A DNA stretch of 64,000 nucleotides from Pelomonas sp052436255 (GCA_052436255.1 JBQVNP010000006.1:1-64000), one strand, 5' to 3'. Positions 20,194-29,457 are shown, numbered from the stretch's first letter. Notes: generated by a model from the letters alone, not told the origin. Made by a program: numbers and translations.

Positions 20194-21690
20194 TCAACTG
20201 AAGGCGAAGGCCGCGCTGGCGCCGCCCTCGGTGCTGTGGGTCAGCTCGTGGGCCAGCGTCGCGAAGTCGATGCGCAGCGCTGCCCAGTGGCCGGCCCGCC
20301 GCCAGCGCAGATGCAGCTCGTCCGCACCGCCGGGCTCGACCTGGAAGTCGCCACCGAAGGCCGGGTGGCGGTTGCGCAACCTGATGAGATCGATGAGGCG
20401 GCGCACGACCGGGCGCTCGCAGTCGCGGGCGATCTCGTCTTCGGCGTAGAAGTGGCGGTTGATGTCGCGACCGACCTGGGTGCGTGCCAGCAGGTCCATG
20501 TCGTTGTGACCCGCCAGCAGGCCGACGTAGTAGACCTGCGGCACGCCGGGCAGGAAGAACTGGATGGCGCGCGCCAGCAGATAGGCGGTCTCGTCGCCAC
20601 CCATGGCGTCGAAGAAGCTGCAGTTGACCTGGTAGAGGTCGAGGTTGCTGGCGGCCGCGCCGGTGGCCAGGCGGCTCTGGCCGCCGCTGGCGGCGTGGAT
20701 GCGCTCGACCAGCGCGTCCAGCTCCTCCGGCGGCACCAGGCCGGGCTGGGCGGCGCGGTCGCTGGCGTCGGCGCCGATGTCGATGATGCCGATGCCGTCA
20801 TGGGTGTCGAGCACCGTCAGCGCATTGGTCGGGCGGATGCCTATCCAGCGCTTGAGCGGTGCGGCCGTCTTGAACGCGAAGGCATGCAGCACCAGCGGCG
20901 GCAGCGCGAAGTCGTAGACCCAGTCCACCTCGCGCGCGATCTCGATCTGGCGCTGGAAGTAGGCGTGGATCTCGACGAGGACCTCGATGCCGAGCGCCCT
21001 CGCCTCGGCGGCGAACTCGGCGATGAAGTCGAAGGTCTCCGGCATCATGAAACAGCTGGCACCCGCCTTCTTGATGGCATAGCCGGCGGCGTCCAGGCGC
21101 ACCAGGCGGATGCCGTTGGCGGCAAAGGTCGCCAGGATGCCGGTGAGGTAGGCGCGGCCCTGGGGGTGGCGCACGGCGATGTCGATCTGCGTGGCGGTGA
21201 AGGTCGTCCAGAGGATGCGGCGCTCGCCGTTCTTCAGTGCGGCATAGGTCAGCGGCAGCCCGGGGCGCGGCCGGTAGACGGCCAGCAGGTCCCGCTCGCT
21301 GGCGCCGCCGGGGAAGACGGCGTCCAGCGTCAGGAACAGGCCCGCATGGGCCGAGGCCTCGCCCTTTGCCGAGTAGTCGAGGAACTGCGGCGACGCGCTG
21401 GACATGTGGTTGACGATGACGTCGGCCATCACATCCAGGCCCTCGGTCAGCGCCTTGATGTCGCCCCAGTCGCCCAGGCGCGGGTCGACCCGGGTGTGGT
21501 CGATGGGATCGAAGCCCGCATCCGCGCCGTCGATGGCATCGAAGAAGGGCAGCAGGTGGACGCCGCCGAACACGCCCTGCATTGGCGAGCCGGGGCCGCA
21601 CAGCAGCGCCTTCAGGCGGCGTAGGTCGGCGCCGTCGCGCTGGCCGCCGAGGCGGTCGACATAGGTGATGAGTTGGACTTGGTTTTTCAT
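20194..21690 (-). CDS. Sucrose phosphorylase (GH13)
   Basis: The 498-residue GH13 enzyme converts sucrose and phosphate to alpha-glucose-1-phosphate and fructose. The nucleophile is Asp200 (RLVRLDAAGYAIKKAG), the acid/base Glu240 (VLVEIHAYF) and the transition-state stabiliser Asp298 (LDTHDGIG). Their spacing matches that of characterised sucrose phosphorylases, as does the length. The ATG at 21690 overlaps the stop of the sugar permease gene (ATGA). It is the last gene of the sucrose operon. A sucrose-6-phosphate phosphorylase is possible, but the absence of a PTS gene and the presence of fructokinase favour free sucrose. Confidence 0.92.
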   Translation of the reverse strand: MKNQVQLITYVDRLGGQRDGADLRRLKALLCGPGSPMQGVFGGVHLLPFFDAIDGADAGFDPIDHTRVDPRLGDWGDIKALTEGLDVMADVIVNHMSSASPQFLDYSAKGEASAHAGLFLTLDAVFPGGASERDLLAVYRPRPGLPLTYAALKNGERRILWTTFTATQIDIAVRHPQGRAYLTGILATFAANGIRLVRLDAAGYAIKKAGASCFMMPETFDFIAEFAAEARALGIEVLVEIHAYFQRQIEIAREVDWVYDFALPPLVLHAFAFKTAAPLKRWIGIRPTNALTVLDTHDGIGIIDIGADASDRAAQPGLVPPEELDALVERIHAASGGQSRLATGAAASNLDLYQVNCSFFDAMGGDETAYLLARAIQFFLPGVPQVYYVGLLAGHNDMDLLARTQVGRDINRHFYAEDEIARDCERPVVRRLIDLIRLRNRHPAFGGDFQVEPGGADELHLRWRRAGHWAALRIDFATLAHELTHSTEGGASAAFAFS

Positions 21691-22997
21691 GAGGACTTGG
21701 GCGTCTTGACCGCCAGCACGCACAGCGCGGCCAGGGCCAGCAACACGCCGGCCAGGCGGATGACGTTTTCGGGGCGGCCGCCGAGCAGGCTGTCGTAGAC
21801 CAGCGGCAGCGTCACGGCCTGGATCAGCATCGGGATGACGATGAACATGTTGAAGATGCCCATGTAAACGCCGGCGCGCTCGGGCGGGATGCTGCCGGCC
21901 AGCAGCACATAGGGATTGCCCATGATGGAACCCCAGGCCAGGCCGATGCCCAGCATGGGCAGGAACAGCCAGGCCTGGTTGTCGACCCCGGTGATGCCGG
22001 GCAACGCCCACATGCCGGCCGCCGCGCAGACGAGCGCGAAAGCGTGGACCCATTTCGCGCCCAGCCGCTTGGTGAAGGGCACCATCGCGAACGCGGCGAC
22101 GAAGGCGACGGCGTTGTAGAAGCCGCCGACCTGGCCGTTGAGCAGCGCCGCGTCGCGAAAGCCGCTGCTTGCCGGGTCGTCGGTGCCGAAGACGGTGGCG
22201 GCCAGTGTCGGCACGATATAGATCCAGTAGCACATCATCCCGTACCACTGGAACAGCGCCATCCACCACAGCCGCCGCATCACCGGCGGCATGTCGCGCA
22301 GCGCGGCCCAGATCTCGGCCAGCGCCGGGACGAAGCCATGGGGCAACGCGCGCAGGCGGGCGATCTCGGCAGCCGGCAGCGGCAGCTCGGGCACCTTGCG
22401 GATGGACCACCAGACCGTCGTGAAGGACAGCAGCGCGCCGAGCATGAAGGCCAGCGTCGTGACCACCGGGATGCCGTTGGCGCCCAGCGCGTCCTTGTTC
22501 ATGCCGAAGAAGACCAGCAGGCTGGGCGTGAGATAGGCCAGGGTCTGCGCCAGGCCGGTGAAGGAGGCCTGGGTGAGGAAACCGCTGGCGTGCTGCTCCT
22601 CGCGCAGCCGGTCGCTGACGTAGGCGCGGTAGGGCTCCATGGTCACGTTGTTGGCCGCGTCCAGGATCCACAGCAGGCCGGCCGCGAACCACAGCGCCGG
22701 GCTGAAGGGCATCAGCAGCAGGCCCAGCGAACAGATCAGCGCACCGATCAGGAAGTAAGGCGTGCGCCGGCCCAACCGGTGTGTGGTGCGGTCGCTCATC
22801 GCGCCGATGAGGGGTTGCACGAGCAGGCCGGTGACGGGGCCGGCCAGCCAGAGATAGGGCAGGTCCTTGCCGTCGGCGCCCAGCATCTGGTAGATCGGGC
22901 TCATATTGGCCTGCTGGAGACCGAAGCTGAACTGGATGCCGAGGAAGCCGACATTCATGTTCAGGATCTGAGAGAAGGACAGGTGGGGCTTGTGCAT
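21687..22997 (-). CDS. MFS sugar permease, sucrose/SUT-like (GPH/SLC45 type)
   Basis: The 436-residue protein has about 12 membrane spans. It carries the sucrose-transporter-like stretches LAGPVTGLLVQPLIGAMSD, SDRTTHRLGRRTPY and WILDAANNVTMEPYRA, which are shared with plant SUT and bacterial SuxC/SLC45-type symporters. It imports sucrose across the inner membrane, presumably with protons. It is coupled by an ATGA overlap to sucrose phosphorylase and lies 159 bp downstream of the fructokinase gene, with a strong inverted repeat in that gap. Confidence 0.9.
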   Translation of the reverse strand: MHKPHLSFSQILNMNVGFLGIQFSFGLQQANMSPIYQMLGADGKDLPYLWLAGPVTGLLVQPLIGAMSDRTTHRLGRRTPYFLIGALICSLGLLLMPFSPALWFAAGLLWILDAANNVTMEPYRAYVSDRLREEQHASGFLTQASFTGLAQTLAYLTPSLLVFFGMNKDALGANGIPVVTTLAFMLGALLSFTTVWWSIRKVPELPLPAAEIARLRALPHGFVPALAEIWAALRDMPPVMRRLWWMALFQWYGMMCYWIYIVPTLAATVFGTDDPASSGFRDAALLNGQVGGFYNAVAFVAAFAMVPFTKRLGAKWVHAFALVCAAAGMWALPGITGVDNQAWLFLPMLGIGLAWGSIMGNPYVLLAGSIPPERAGVYMGIFNMFIVIPMLIQAVTLPLVYDSLLGGRPENVIRLAGVLLALAALCVLAVKTPKSS

Positions 22998-23072
22998 CTC
23001 TCAGTCTTTCATTCGGCGTTCGCGGCCCATGCCGGGCATCAAGCCCAAGGCGACATGCGGCAAGAGAACACA

Positions 23073-23141
23073 GCCACAGAGGCACAGAGACACAGCGGGA
23101 CCTTCATCCCGCTGCCTCTGTGTCTCTGTGCCTCTGTGGGC
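23073..23141. repeat. Long imperfect inverted repeat (CACAGAGGCACAGAG type)
   Basis: The left arm (23073-23100) and the right arm (23107-23141) pair over about 28 bp around a six-base loop, with one four-base bulge. The arms are built from the short units CACAGAGG and CACAGAGA. Repeats of this wording are scattered in many proteobacterial genomes, so this is probably a dispersed REP-like element. It lies inside the sucrose operon, between fructokinase and permease, where the RNA hairpin could partly terminate or stabilise the transcript. Confidence 0.8.
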
Positions 23142-23156
23142 TTGTTTGGTTTTCAT

Positions 23157-24038
23157 TCACTCACCGGCCGGCAGCGCGTGCACGGCCTCGCGCCAGGCGG
23201 CCAACGTGGTCGGGTCAGCCGGCAATGGGCCGCGCACGCCGCAGATCATCGCGGCGTAGCGGTTGGCCAGCGCCAGCGTGGCGCTCAGGTCAAGGCCCAG
23301 CGACAGGCCGGCCAGCAGCACGGCCGTGAAGCCGTCGCCCGCGCCGACGCTGTCGATGAAGTCGGGTTGCGCCACGCCCTGCCCTGCCGCCGACACCTGG
23401 CCTTGCTCGCCGTGCAGCGAGTAACCAGACGCGCCGCGCGTCACGACCAGGCGCTGCAGTGCAAAGCGGGCCATCAGCGCGGGCAGCGTGGGTCCGAACC
23501 AGCCGAGCAGACGGTCGAGTTCGTCCTCGTTGAGCTTGACCCAGTCGGCCAGCATCAGCGACTCGGCAGCCAGCTCCGGCGTGTCGCTGCCGGGGCGCAG
23601 GTTGAGGTCGAGCAGGCGCAGCCCGGACGCACGTTTGACCGTGGCACGGATGGCCGCGCGCGACACGGCATGGCGCTGGGCGAGGCTGCCGAAGTAGACG
23701 ATGCCGGCGCCTGCCGCCGCGGGCGTTTCGAGATGGTCCCAGGCCGCATCGGCATGGATCTCGAAGCGGTGGCCGCTGCCCTGGTCCTCGTGCACGCTGA
23801 CGCGACCAGTCGCACGGGTCGCGTCGCGCTGGATGCCGTCGACCGCCAGGCCGAAGCGTGCAGCACTGTCCAGCACAAGCCGGCCGGCTGCGTCATCGAC
23901 GCCGATGCGGCTGACGAAACGCACCGGCGCGCCGAGCGCTGCCAGCGAGCGCGCCACGTTGAAGGGTGCGCCGCCAGCCACCGAGCCGTCATGGAACTCG
24001 TCCACGAGGGCTTCGCCGATCACCAGGACGCGCGCCAT
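23157..24038 (-). CDS. Fructokinase (PfkB-family carbohydrate kinase)
   Basis: The 293-residue PfkB-type sugar kinase starts with VLVIGEALVDEF, has the first signature region GGAPFNVARSLAALG and ends with the ATP/anion-hole signature DSVGAGDGFTAVLLAG, whose last Asp is the catalytic base. The neighbours make fructose, released by sucrose phosphorylase, the likely substrate. The start ATG overlaps the TonB receptor stop by one base (TGATG). Confidence 0.9.
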   Translation of the reverse strand: MARVLVIGEALVDEFHDGSVAGGAPFNVARSLAALGAPVRFVSRIGVDDAAGRLVLDSAARFGLAVDGIQRDATRATGRVSVHEDQGSGHRFEIHADAAWDHLETPAAAGAGIVYFGSLAQRHAVSRAAIRATVKRASGLRLLDLNLRPGSDTPELAAESLMLADWVKLNEDELDRLLGWFGPTLPALMARFALQRLVVTRGASGYSLHGEQGQVSAAGQGVAQPDFIDSVGAGDGFTAVLLAGLSLGLDLSATLALANRYAAMICGVRGPLPADPTTLAAWREAVHALPAGE

Positions 24039-26359
24039 CAGAAGCTGTAGCGCAACGAGGCCTTCACGGTGCGGCCCGTGTAGGCGCGCGCGGCGCCGCG
24101 GCCGTCGTTGCTCTCGGTGTAGGCCAGCTCGTTGAGGAGGTTGTTGGCCGCCAGCGAAAGCGTCGCACGGTCGGTGAGCGCATAGCTCGCGAACGCGTTG
24201 ACGACGGTGTAGGCCGGCAGCGTGATCGTCAGCGGGCCGGTCGGGCCGTCGTCCTGGCTCTTGGTCGTGCCGACGATGCCGACGCCGACGGTCAGCGCAT
24301 CGCCGATGTAGGCCGTGGGCGTGAGCTGGTAGACCAGCTTGGCCTGGCGCTTGGGTGCGCGGCCATCGGCCTGCTTGGCGTCGGTATAGGTCAGGCCGCC
24401 CACCAGGTTGAAGACACCCAGGCGGGCCGAGGCTTCCAGCTCCAGGCCCTTGCTGCGGTAGCTGTTGGCCCGGGCGACGATGGGGTTGGTCGTCACGTCG
24501 ACATTGACCTCGTCGGTCTTGGCATGGAAGAGGGTCGCGAACAGGCTCATGCCGCCGCCGCGGATCTTCACGCCGGCCTCGGCCTGCTTGACCTGGTTGG
24601 TCGGGATGGTGGGGCTCTTGCCGTTGACGAGGTCGGGGTTGTTGAAGAAGGTGATGCGGTCGGCGTTGTAGGCGGCACCGTCGGAGTAGCGGGCGAAGAC
24701 GGACAGGTCCTTGCTCAGCGCGTAGTTGCCGCCCAGCGAATAGGACGTGCGACCGAAGTCGTAGTCGATGGCGTTGGGCCGCGTCAGGTCATAGCTGATG
24801 CCGGCGTTGGACTGGTAGTAGGCGCCACTGGCCTTCTGGTTGTCGCGGCGTAGGCCGATGTCGGCCGACAGCGCGCCCGACTCCAGGTTGAGCACCACAT
24901 AGGGCGCGTTGGTCGTGTACTTGCTGTCCTGGGTGTTGCTGCAGCAACCACCGAAGCCCGGCGAGCCGTTGACGACGCCGGGCACGTTGAGCACGCGGGC
25001 GCCGCTTTCGTGGGCCGACAGCGAGTACTGGTTGAAGTTCCACGTCAGGTCGAGCTTCTGCACCGAGGTGTAGAGGCCGGCGACGGCGCTGAGCTTGGCG
25101 GCGCCGCCGAGGTCGAAATCGCGCGAGAACTTCAGATCGTTGGCCATCAGGCCGGCGTTGTCGACCCGGGTGTTGAAGACAACGGCGGTGAACCTGTTGC
25201 CCGTGTAGGCCGCGCCGGCGCCGGGGCCGGTCGCAAGCGTCGTGCCGGCCGGTGCGGCGGACACGTCGTCGCCGGGGAAGATGCCGATGAAGCGGCCCGA
25301 GTTCTTGCTCCACGAGAACTTGTTCTGCAGCCGGAAGCCGCCACCAGCGTCGAGGTCGACCTCGGCGCCGAAGGCATCGCTCTTGGCCACCAGGCCGTCG
25401 CGGATATTGCTGCTGGCGCGGCCGTTGGTATTGGTCAGCGTGTTGTCCAGCGGCCAGGCAGCGTTGTAGAAGGCAGCGCGGCGCGGGTCCAGGCCGGGGA
25501 TCTGCTGGATGCTGCCATTCACATAGCGCACCGGCGTGGGCATGAAGCTCGGGCTGCGGTCGTCGAGGTGCTTGAAGCTGAAACGCACATGGCTCTTGCC
25601 CTCCAGCTCGAAGGTGACGTTGCCGCGGACCTGCCCACCGTTCTCGGTACCGTCGGCGCCCTCGCGGCCGCCATCGCCGACGCGGTAAAAGCCGCCGATG
25701 TAGAAACGCGTCTTGGGTGCCAGGCGGCCGCCGTAACCGATGTCCACGCGGGTCTGGTCGAAGTCCAGCCCTTTGGTCAGCTGGATGCTGCCGCCCTGCT
25801 CCAGGCCGGTCTTGCTGATGAAGTTGATGATGCCGCCCGGCGCGCCGGTGGCCAGCAGCGCAGCTGAGCCGCCGCGCACGACCTCCAGGCGCTCGAAGCC
25901 CGCATCGGCGCGCATCCAGGTGTCAGGCGTGGCGAAGGCGACGTCACCGAACTGCAGCACGGGCAGGCCGTCTTCCTGGAACTGGATATAGCGCGCGCCG
26001 CCGGCCGAGACCGGGATGCCGCGCACGGCGACATTGGCATTGGACTCGCCGCCGCTGGCCTCGGCGCGGATGCCGGGCACGCCGCGCAGCAGGTCCGTCG
26101 AACTGGCGGCGGTGACGGCCGCCACGCCTTCGCTCTCGATGGTCGAGATGGCGACGCTGGAACGCATCTTGGACTTGGCCGACGAAGCGCCGGTGACGAC
26201 GACCTGGTCGAGCTTGAGGCCGTCAGCGGTCTCGCTGGCCGCCTGCTGGGCCTGGGCGGTGGCCGCGCCGAGCAGCGCCAGGGCGATGGCGGAGGCCACT
26301 GGCCGGCGGGCGAGACGGCGGCCGTATGGAAGGGCGTGGGGCGAGGCGGGGCGGGTCAT
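24038..26359 (-). CDS. TonB-dependent outer-membrane receptor, probable sucrose receptor
   Basis: The 773-residue protein has a signal peptide (cleaved after AQA, near residue 37), a plug domain (LRGVPGIRAEASGGESNANVAVRGIP, VVRGGSAALLATGAPGGIINFISK) and a beta-barrel ending in the aromatic SLRYSF typical of outer-membrane proteins. The sequence style is that of FhuE/FecA-like receptors, which usually bind siderophores, but the position as first gene of a LacI-controlled sucrose operon points to sucrose, as for SuxA of Xanthomonas. The start is the ATG at 26359, followed by the Arg-rich N-region. Confidence 0.9.
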   Translation of the reverse strand: MTRPASPHALPYGRRLARRPVASAIALALLGAATAQAQQAASETADGLKLDQVVVTGASSAKSKMRSSVAISTIESEGVAAVTAASSTDLLRGVPGIRAEASGGESNANVAVRGIPVSAGGARYIQFQEDGLPVLQFGDVAFATPDTWMRADAGFERLEVVRGGSAALLATGAPGGIINFISKTGLEQGGSIQLTKGLDFDQTRVDIGYGGRLAPKTRFYIGGFYRVGDGGREGADGTENGGQVRGNVTFELEGKSHVRFSFKHLDDRSPSFMPTPVRYVNGSIQQIPGLDPRRAAFYNAAWPLDNTLTNTNGRASSNIRDGLVAKSDAFGAEVDLDAGGGFRLQNKFSWSKNSGRFIGIFPGDDVSAAPAGTTLATGPGAGAAYTGNRFTAVVFNTRVDNAGLMANDLKFSRDFDLGGAAKLSAVAGLYTSVQKLDLTWNFNQYSLSAHESGARVLNVPGVVNGSPGFGGCCSNTQDSKYTTNAPYVVLNLESGALSADIGLRRDNQKASGAYYQSNAGISYDLTRPNAIDYDFGRTSYSLGGNYALSKDLSVFARYSDGAAYNADRITFFNNPDLVNGKSPTIPTNQVKQAEAGVKIRGGGMSLFATLFHAKTDEVNVDVTTNPIVARANSYRSKGLELEASARLGVFNLVGGLTYTDAKQADGRAPKRQAKLVYQLTPTAYIGDALTVGVGIVGTTKSQDDGPTGPLTITLPAYTVVNAFASYALTDRATLSLAANNLLNELAYTESNDGRGAARAYTGRTVKASLRYSF

Positions 26360-26462
26360 GGTGTCTCCTGGGTTCGTGTGTGCAAGCCTTCTGCGAGGCA
26401 GACCGTGCCGGCACCGCTGGGCGCCGATCCGTGCCGTCATTCTGCGATCCGAAACCCATCTT

Positions 26463-26476
26463 TGCAATCGATTGCA
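26463..26476. promoter_or_regulatory. LacI-family operator, perfect palindrome
   Basis: The 14-bp perfect palindrome TGCAATCGATTGCA has the central CG and the A/T-flanked half sites of LacI/GalR-type operators. It lies 104 bp upstream of the TonB receptor start and between that gene and the LacI-type regulator gene. It is the most probable control site of the sucrose operon. Confidence 0.8.
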
Positions 26477-26519
26477 GCTTGGTGTTTACACTTAGCAAAA
26501 GCCTCGCATGTGGGAATCA

Positions 26520-26533
26520 TGAAAACGATTGCT
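26520..26533. promoter_or_regulatory. Second, imperfect LacI-family operator
   Basis: TGAAAACGATTGCT matches the upstream palindrome TGCAATCGATTGCA at 11 of 14 positions. The two centres are 57 bp apart, a distance that could permit looping. It lies just downstream of the regulator gene. Confidence 0.5.
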
Positions 26534-26571
26534 CAGGCGCCGGCGCACGGCGGAGAAGAGCCGGAAAGGGA

Positions 26572-27639
26572 TCAGGCGGCGGTGCCCGGCGCGCTCTGGC
26601 GCAGCTTCAGGTAGACCGGCAGGGTGCGTGGGCCGGCGCGCTCGCCGCGCAGCTGGCCAAGCAGGGCTTCGACCAGTTCCGCCCCCGCCTCGGCGACCGG
26701 CTGATGCACGGTCGTCAGCGGCGGGTCGCAGTAGGCGGCCAGCGGCATGTCGTCGTAGCCGATGACGGCCACCTCCCCTGGCACGCTGCGACCGCTGGCG
26801 CGCAGGGCCTGGATGGTCAGCAGGGCCAGCACGTCGCTGCAGCAGACCACGGCATCGAAGCCACGCTCGGCCGCGCAGAAGGCCTGCAGCACGCCGGTGG
26901 CCACGCCCGGCTCGAAAGGCGCGGCCACTTCCCAGCGCGGGTCCACGGCCACGCCCGCCTCGCGCAGGGCCTGGGCATAGCCCTGGCGGCGCAGCCAGAC
27001 CTCGGGCAGGTCGGCGTCGCCCACGAAGGCGATGCGACGCCGGCCGAGCTGCAGCAGATGGCGTGTGGCCAGCGTGCCGCCGAGCACGTTGTCGCCACCG
27101 ACGCTGCAGTAGAGCTGCTGCGGCATCTCCCCGCCCCAGACCACCAGGGGCAGCTTGCGCGCGGCCATCTCGTTGAGCTGGTCGTGATGACGCCACTGGC
27201 CGATGAGGACGACGCCGATGGCCTTGCCCGAGTCGAACCATCGCGAGGCCAGGTCCAGGCGTTCGGCGTCCACCCGCGACAGCAGCATGTCGTAGCCGCG
27301 GTCGGTCAGCGCATCGGCAATCGAGCCGACGAGGGACAGGAAGAAGGGGTCGGAGATGTGCTGCCGCGACGCGGCGTCATAGGGCACGACGACGGCGACC
27401 GTCCGGTTCTCCTGCAGGCGCAGGTTGCGCGCGCCGAGGTTGATCGAATAGTTCAGTGATCGGGCCAGCTCGGCCACCCGCTCGCGGGTCTGTGCGTTGA
27501 CGAGCTCGCTGCCGTTGAGCGCGCGTGAGACGGTGGAGACCGACACGCCCGCCAGGCGCGCGATGTCGACCATCTGCAACCGCCGCTGCTCCTGGGCGCT
27601 GCTGTCGGCGGCATCGGAGGAAGCTTTGGATTTGGGCAT
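26572..27639 (-). CDS. LacI-family transcriptional regulator of the sucrose operon
   Basis: The regulator has an N-terminal LacI helix-turn-helix (DIARLAGVSVSTVSRALNGSE, hinge region RSLNYSINLGARNLR) and a periplasmic-binding-like effector domain (NRTVAVVVPYDA, CCSDVLALLTIQALRASG, YDDMPLAAYCDPPLTTV). The ATG at 27639 (MPKSKASSD) is preferred; an in-frame ATG nine bases upstream (27648) and others to 27678 are possible. The protein is about 355 residues. It lies upstream of the sucrose genes in the same orientation, and the palindromes just downstream fit its binding type. Confidence 0.88.
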   Translation of the reverse strand: MPKSKASSDAADSSAQEQRRLQMVDIARLAGVSVSTVSRALNGSELVNAQTRERVAELARSLNYSINLGARNLRLQENRTVAVVVPYDAASRQHISDPFFLSLVGSIADALTDRGYDMLLSRVDAERLDLASRWFDSGKAIGVVLIGQWRHHDQLNEMAARKLPLVVWGGEMPQQLYCSVGGDNVLGGTLATRHLLQLGRRRIAFVGDADLPEVWLRRQGYAQALREAGVAVDPRWEVAAPFEPGVATGVLQAFCAAERGFDAVVCCSDVLALLTIQALRASGRSVPGEVAVIGYDDMPLAAYCDPPLTTVHQPVAEAGAELVEALLGQLRGERAGPRTLPVYLKLRQSAPGTAA

Positions 27640-27698
27640 CGACGGCATCGTACGCAAGAGCCCCCAACGCATCGCCATGGAGGCCGTGCGACGGCAAG

Positions 27699-27722
27699 AA
27701 AAAAGGCCGGCGATCGCCGGCC
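27699..27722 (-). terminator. Rho-independent terminator of the MHS transporter gene
   Basis: The perfect 18-bp palindrome GGCCGGCGATCGCCGGCC (27705-27722) is followed on the minus strand by six T (27699-27704 reads AAAAAA on the plus strand). It is 55 bp beyond the transporter stop codon and keeps that transcript out of the lacI-type gene. Confidence 0.85.
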
Positions 27723-27777
27723 TTGCGTCCTGAGAGCGAGACCCCGCAGCGTGCTTGCTGCGGGATCTGCGCCGGGG

Positions 27778-29457
27778 TCAGTCCTTGGCGTAGATGTCGA
27801 CGTCCTTGGTCTCGCGCACGAACAGCACGCCGATGACCAGGGTCATCACGGCGATGACGATGGGGTACCACAGACCGTGGTAGATGTTGCCGTTCTGGGC
27901 CACCATCGCGAAGGTGATGGAAGGCAGCATGCCGCCGAACCAGCCGTTGCCGATGTGATACGGCAGGCTCATCGAGGTGTAGCGGATGCGGGTCGGGAAC
28001 ATCTCGACCAGCATGGCCGCGATCGGGCCGTAGACCATCGTCACGTACAGCACCAGGATGAACAGGATGCCGATGACCAGCGGCACGTTGGCCTTGGACA
28101 TGTCGGCCTTGGCCGGATAGCCGGCGGCGGACATTGCGGCGCCCAGATCCTTCTTGAACGCGGCGATGGCCTTGACGCTGGCTTCGTCGAACTTGTGCTC
28201 TGTCAGCTTGCTGGCGGTGGGGACGGCGATCTCCTTGTCACCGACGCGCACGACGGTGGGAGCACCGGCGGGAGCTTCAACGGTCTCGGAGCTGGCGGAC
28301 GAGCCGGCCAGTGCGCGCTTGGCGATATCGCAAGCACTGGTGAAGTCCACTTCACGCGCAATCGGGCTGCCCTGGAAGGAGCAGCTGGCGGTGTTCGTGC
28401 TCAGCGTGACCTTCTGGGTCTCCTGGGCCTTGGCAAGGTCCGGGTTGGCCGCTGCGGTCAATGCCTTGAACAGCGGGAAGTAGGTCACTGCGGCGAGCAG
28501 CAGGCCGGCCATGATGATGGGATTGCGGCCGATCTTGTCCGACAGCGTGCCGAAGAAGACGAAGAACGGCGAACCCAGGATCAGCGAGATCGCAATCCAG
28601 ATGTTGGCGCTGGCCGGTTCGACCTTGAGCACCGACGTCAGGAAGAACAGCGCGTAGAACTGGCCCGTGTACCAGACCACACCCTGGCCGGCCACCAGGC
28701 CGAAGAGGGCCAGCAGCACGATCTTCAGGTTCTTCCACTCACCGAAGGACTCGGTCAACGGCGCCTTGGAGGTCTTGCCCTCGGCCTTCATCTTCTGGAA
28801 GGCGGGCGACTCGTTCATGCTCAAGCGAATCCACACCGAGATACCCAGCAGCAGGATGGACACGAGGAAGGGAATGCGCCAGCCCCACTCGCCGAATGCC
28901 TGCTCGCCCATCAGGGTACGCGTACCGAGAATGACCATCAGCGACAGGAACAGGCCCAGCGTCGCGGTGGTCTGGATCCAGGCGGTGTAGGCGCCGCGCT
29001 TGCCGTGCGGTGCGTGCTCGGCCACGTAGGTGGCCGCACCGCCGTACTCGCCGCCGAGGGCCAGGCCCTGCAGCAGGCGCAGGATGATCAGGATGACCGG
29101 AGCGGCAGCGCCGATGGTCGCGTAGGTGGGCAGCACGCCGACGATGAAGGTCGACAGGCCCATGATCAGGATGGTGACCAAGAAGGTGTACTTGCGGCCG
29201 ATCATGTCGCCCAGACGCCCGAACACCAGCGCGCCGAAGGGGCGCACGATGAAGCCGGCAGCAAAGGCCATCAGCGACGCGATGAACGCGGCGCCGGGCT
29301 CAAGGCCCGCGAAGAACTGCTTCGCGATGATGGCCGCGAGCGAACCGTAGAGATAGAAGTCGTACCACTCGAACACCGTGCCCAGTGAGGAAGCGAAGAT
29401 GACCTTCTTTTCCTCCTTGGTCATCGGCGTCGCGGCCGTCGAAGTCGCAGTTGCCAT
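27778..29457 (-). CDS. MHS-family MFS transporter with inserted hydrophilic domain
   Basis: The 559-residue protein is a metabolite:H+ symporter of the major facilitator superfamily, with GTVFEWYDFYLYGSLAA, FGRLGDMIGRKYTF and LGGEYGGAATYVAEHAP as family marks. It is about 120 residues longer than the usual 430. The extra part lies at roughly residues 340-455, between membrane segments, and is hydrophilic with two Cys (SCSF, SACD) that could form a disulphide in the periplasm. Substrates of MHS proteins are usually small carboxylates. The ATG at 29457 was chosen because MATATST leads directly into the conserved EEKKVIFAS. Confidence 0.9.
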   Translation of the reverse strand: MATATSTAATPMTKEEKKVIFASSLGTVFEWYDFYLYGSLAAIIAKQFFAGLEPGAAFIASLMAFAAGFIVRPFGALVFGRLGDMIGRKYTFLVTILIMGLSTFIVGVLPTYATIGAAAPVILIILRLLQGLALGGEYGGAATYVAEHAPHGKRGAYTAWIQTTATLGLFLSLMVILGTRTLMGEQAFGEWGWRIPFLVSILLLGISVWIRLSMNESPAFQKMKAEGKTSKAPLTESFGEWKNLKIVLLALFGLVAGQGVVWYTGQFYALFFLTSVLKVEPASANIWIAISLILGSPFFVFFGTLSDKIGRNPIIMAGLLLAAVTYFPLFKALTAAANPDLAKAQETQKVTLSTNTASCSFQGSPIAREVDFTSACDIAKRALAGSSASSETVEAPAGAPTVVRVGDKEIAVPTASKLTEHKFDEASVKAIAAFKKDLGAAMSAAGYPAKADMSKANVPLVIGILFILVLYVTMVYGPIAAMLVEMFPTRIRYTSMSLPYHIGNGWFGGMLPSITFAMVAQNGNIYHGLWYPIVIAVMTLVIGVLFVRETKDVDIYAKD

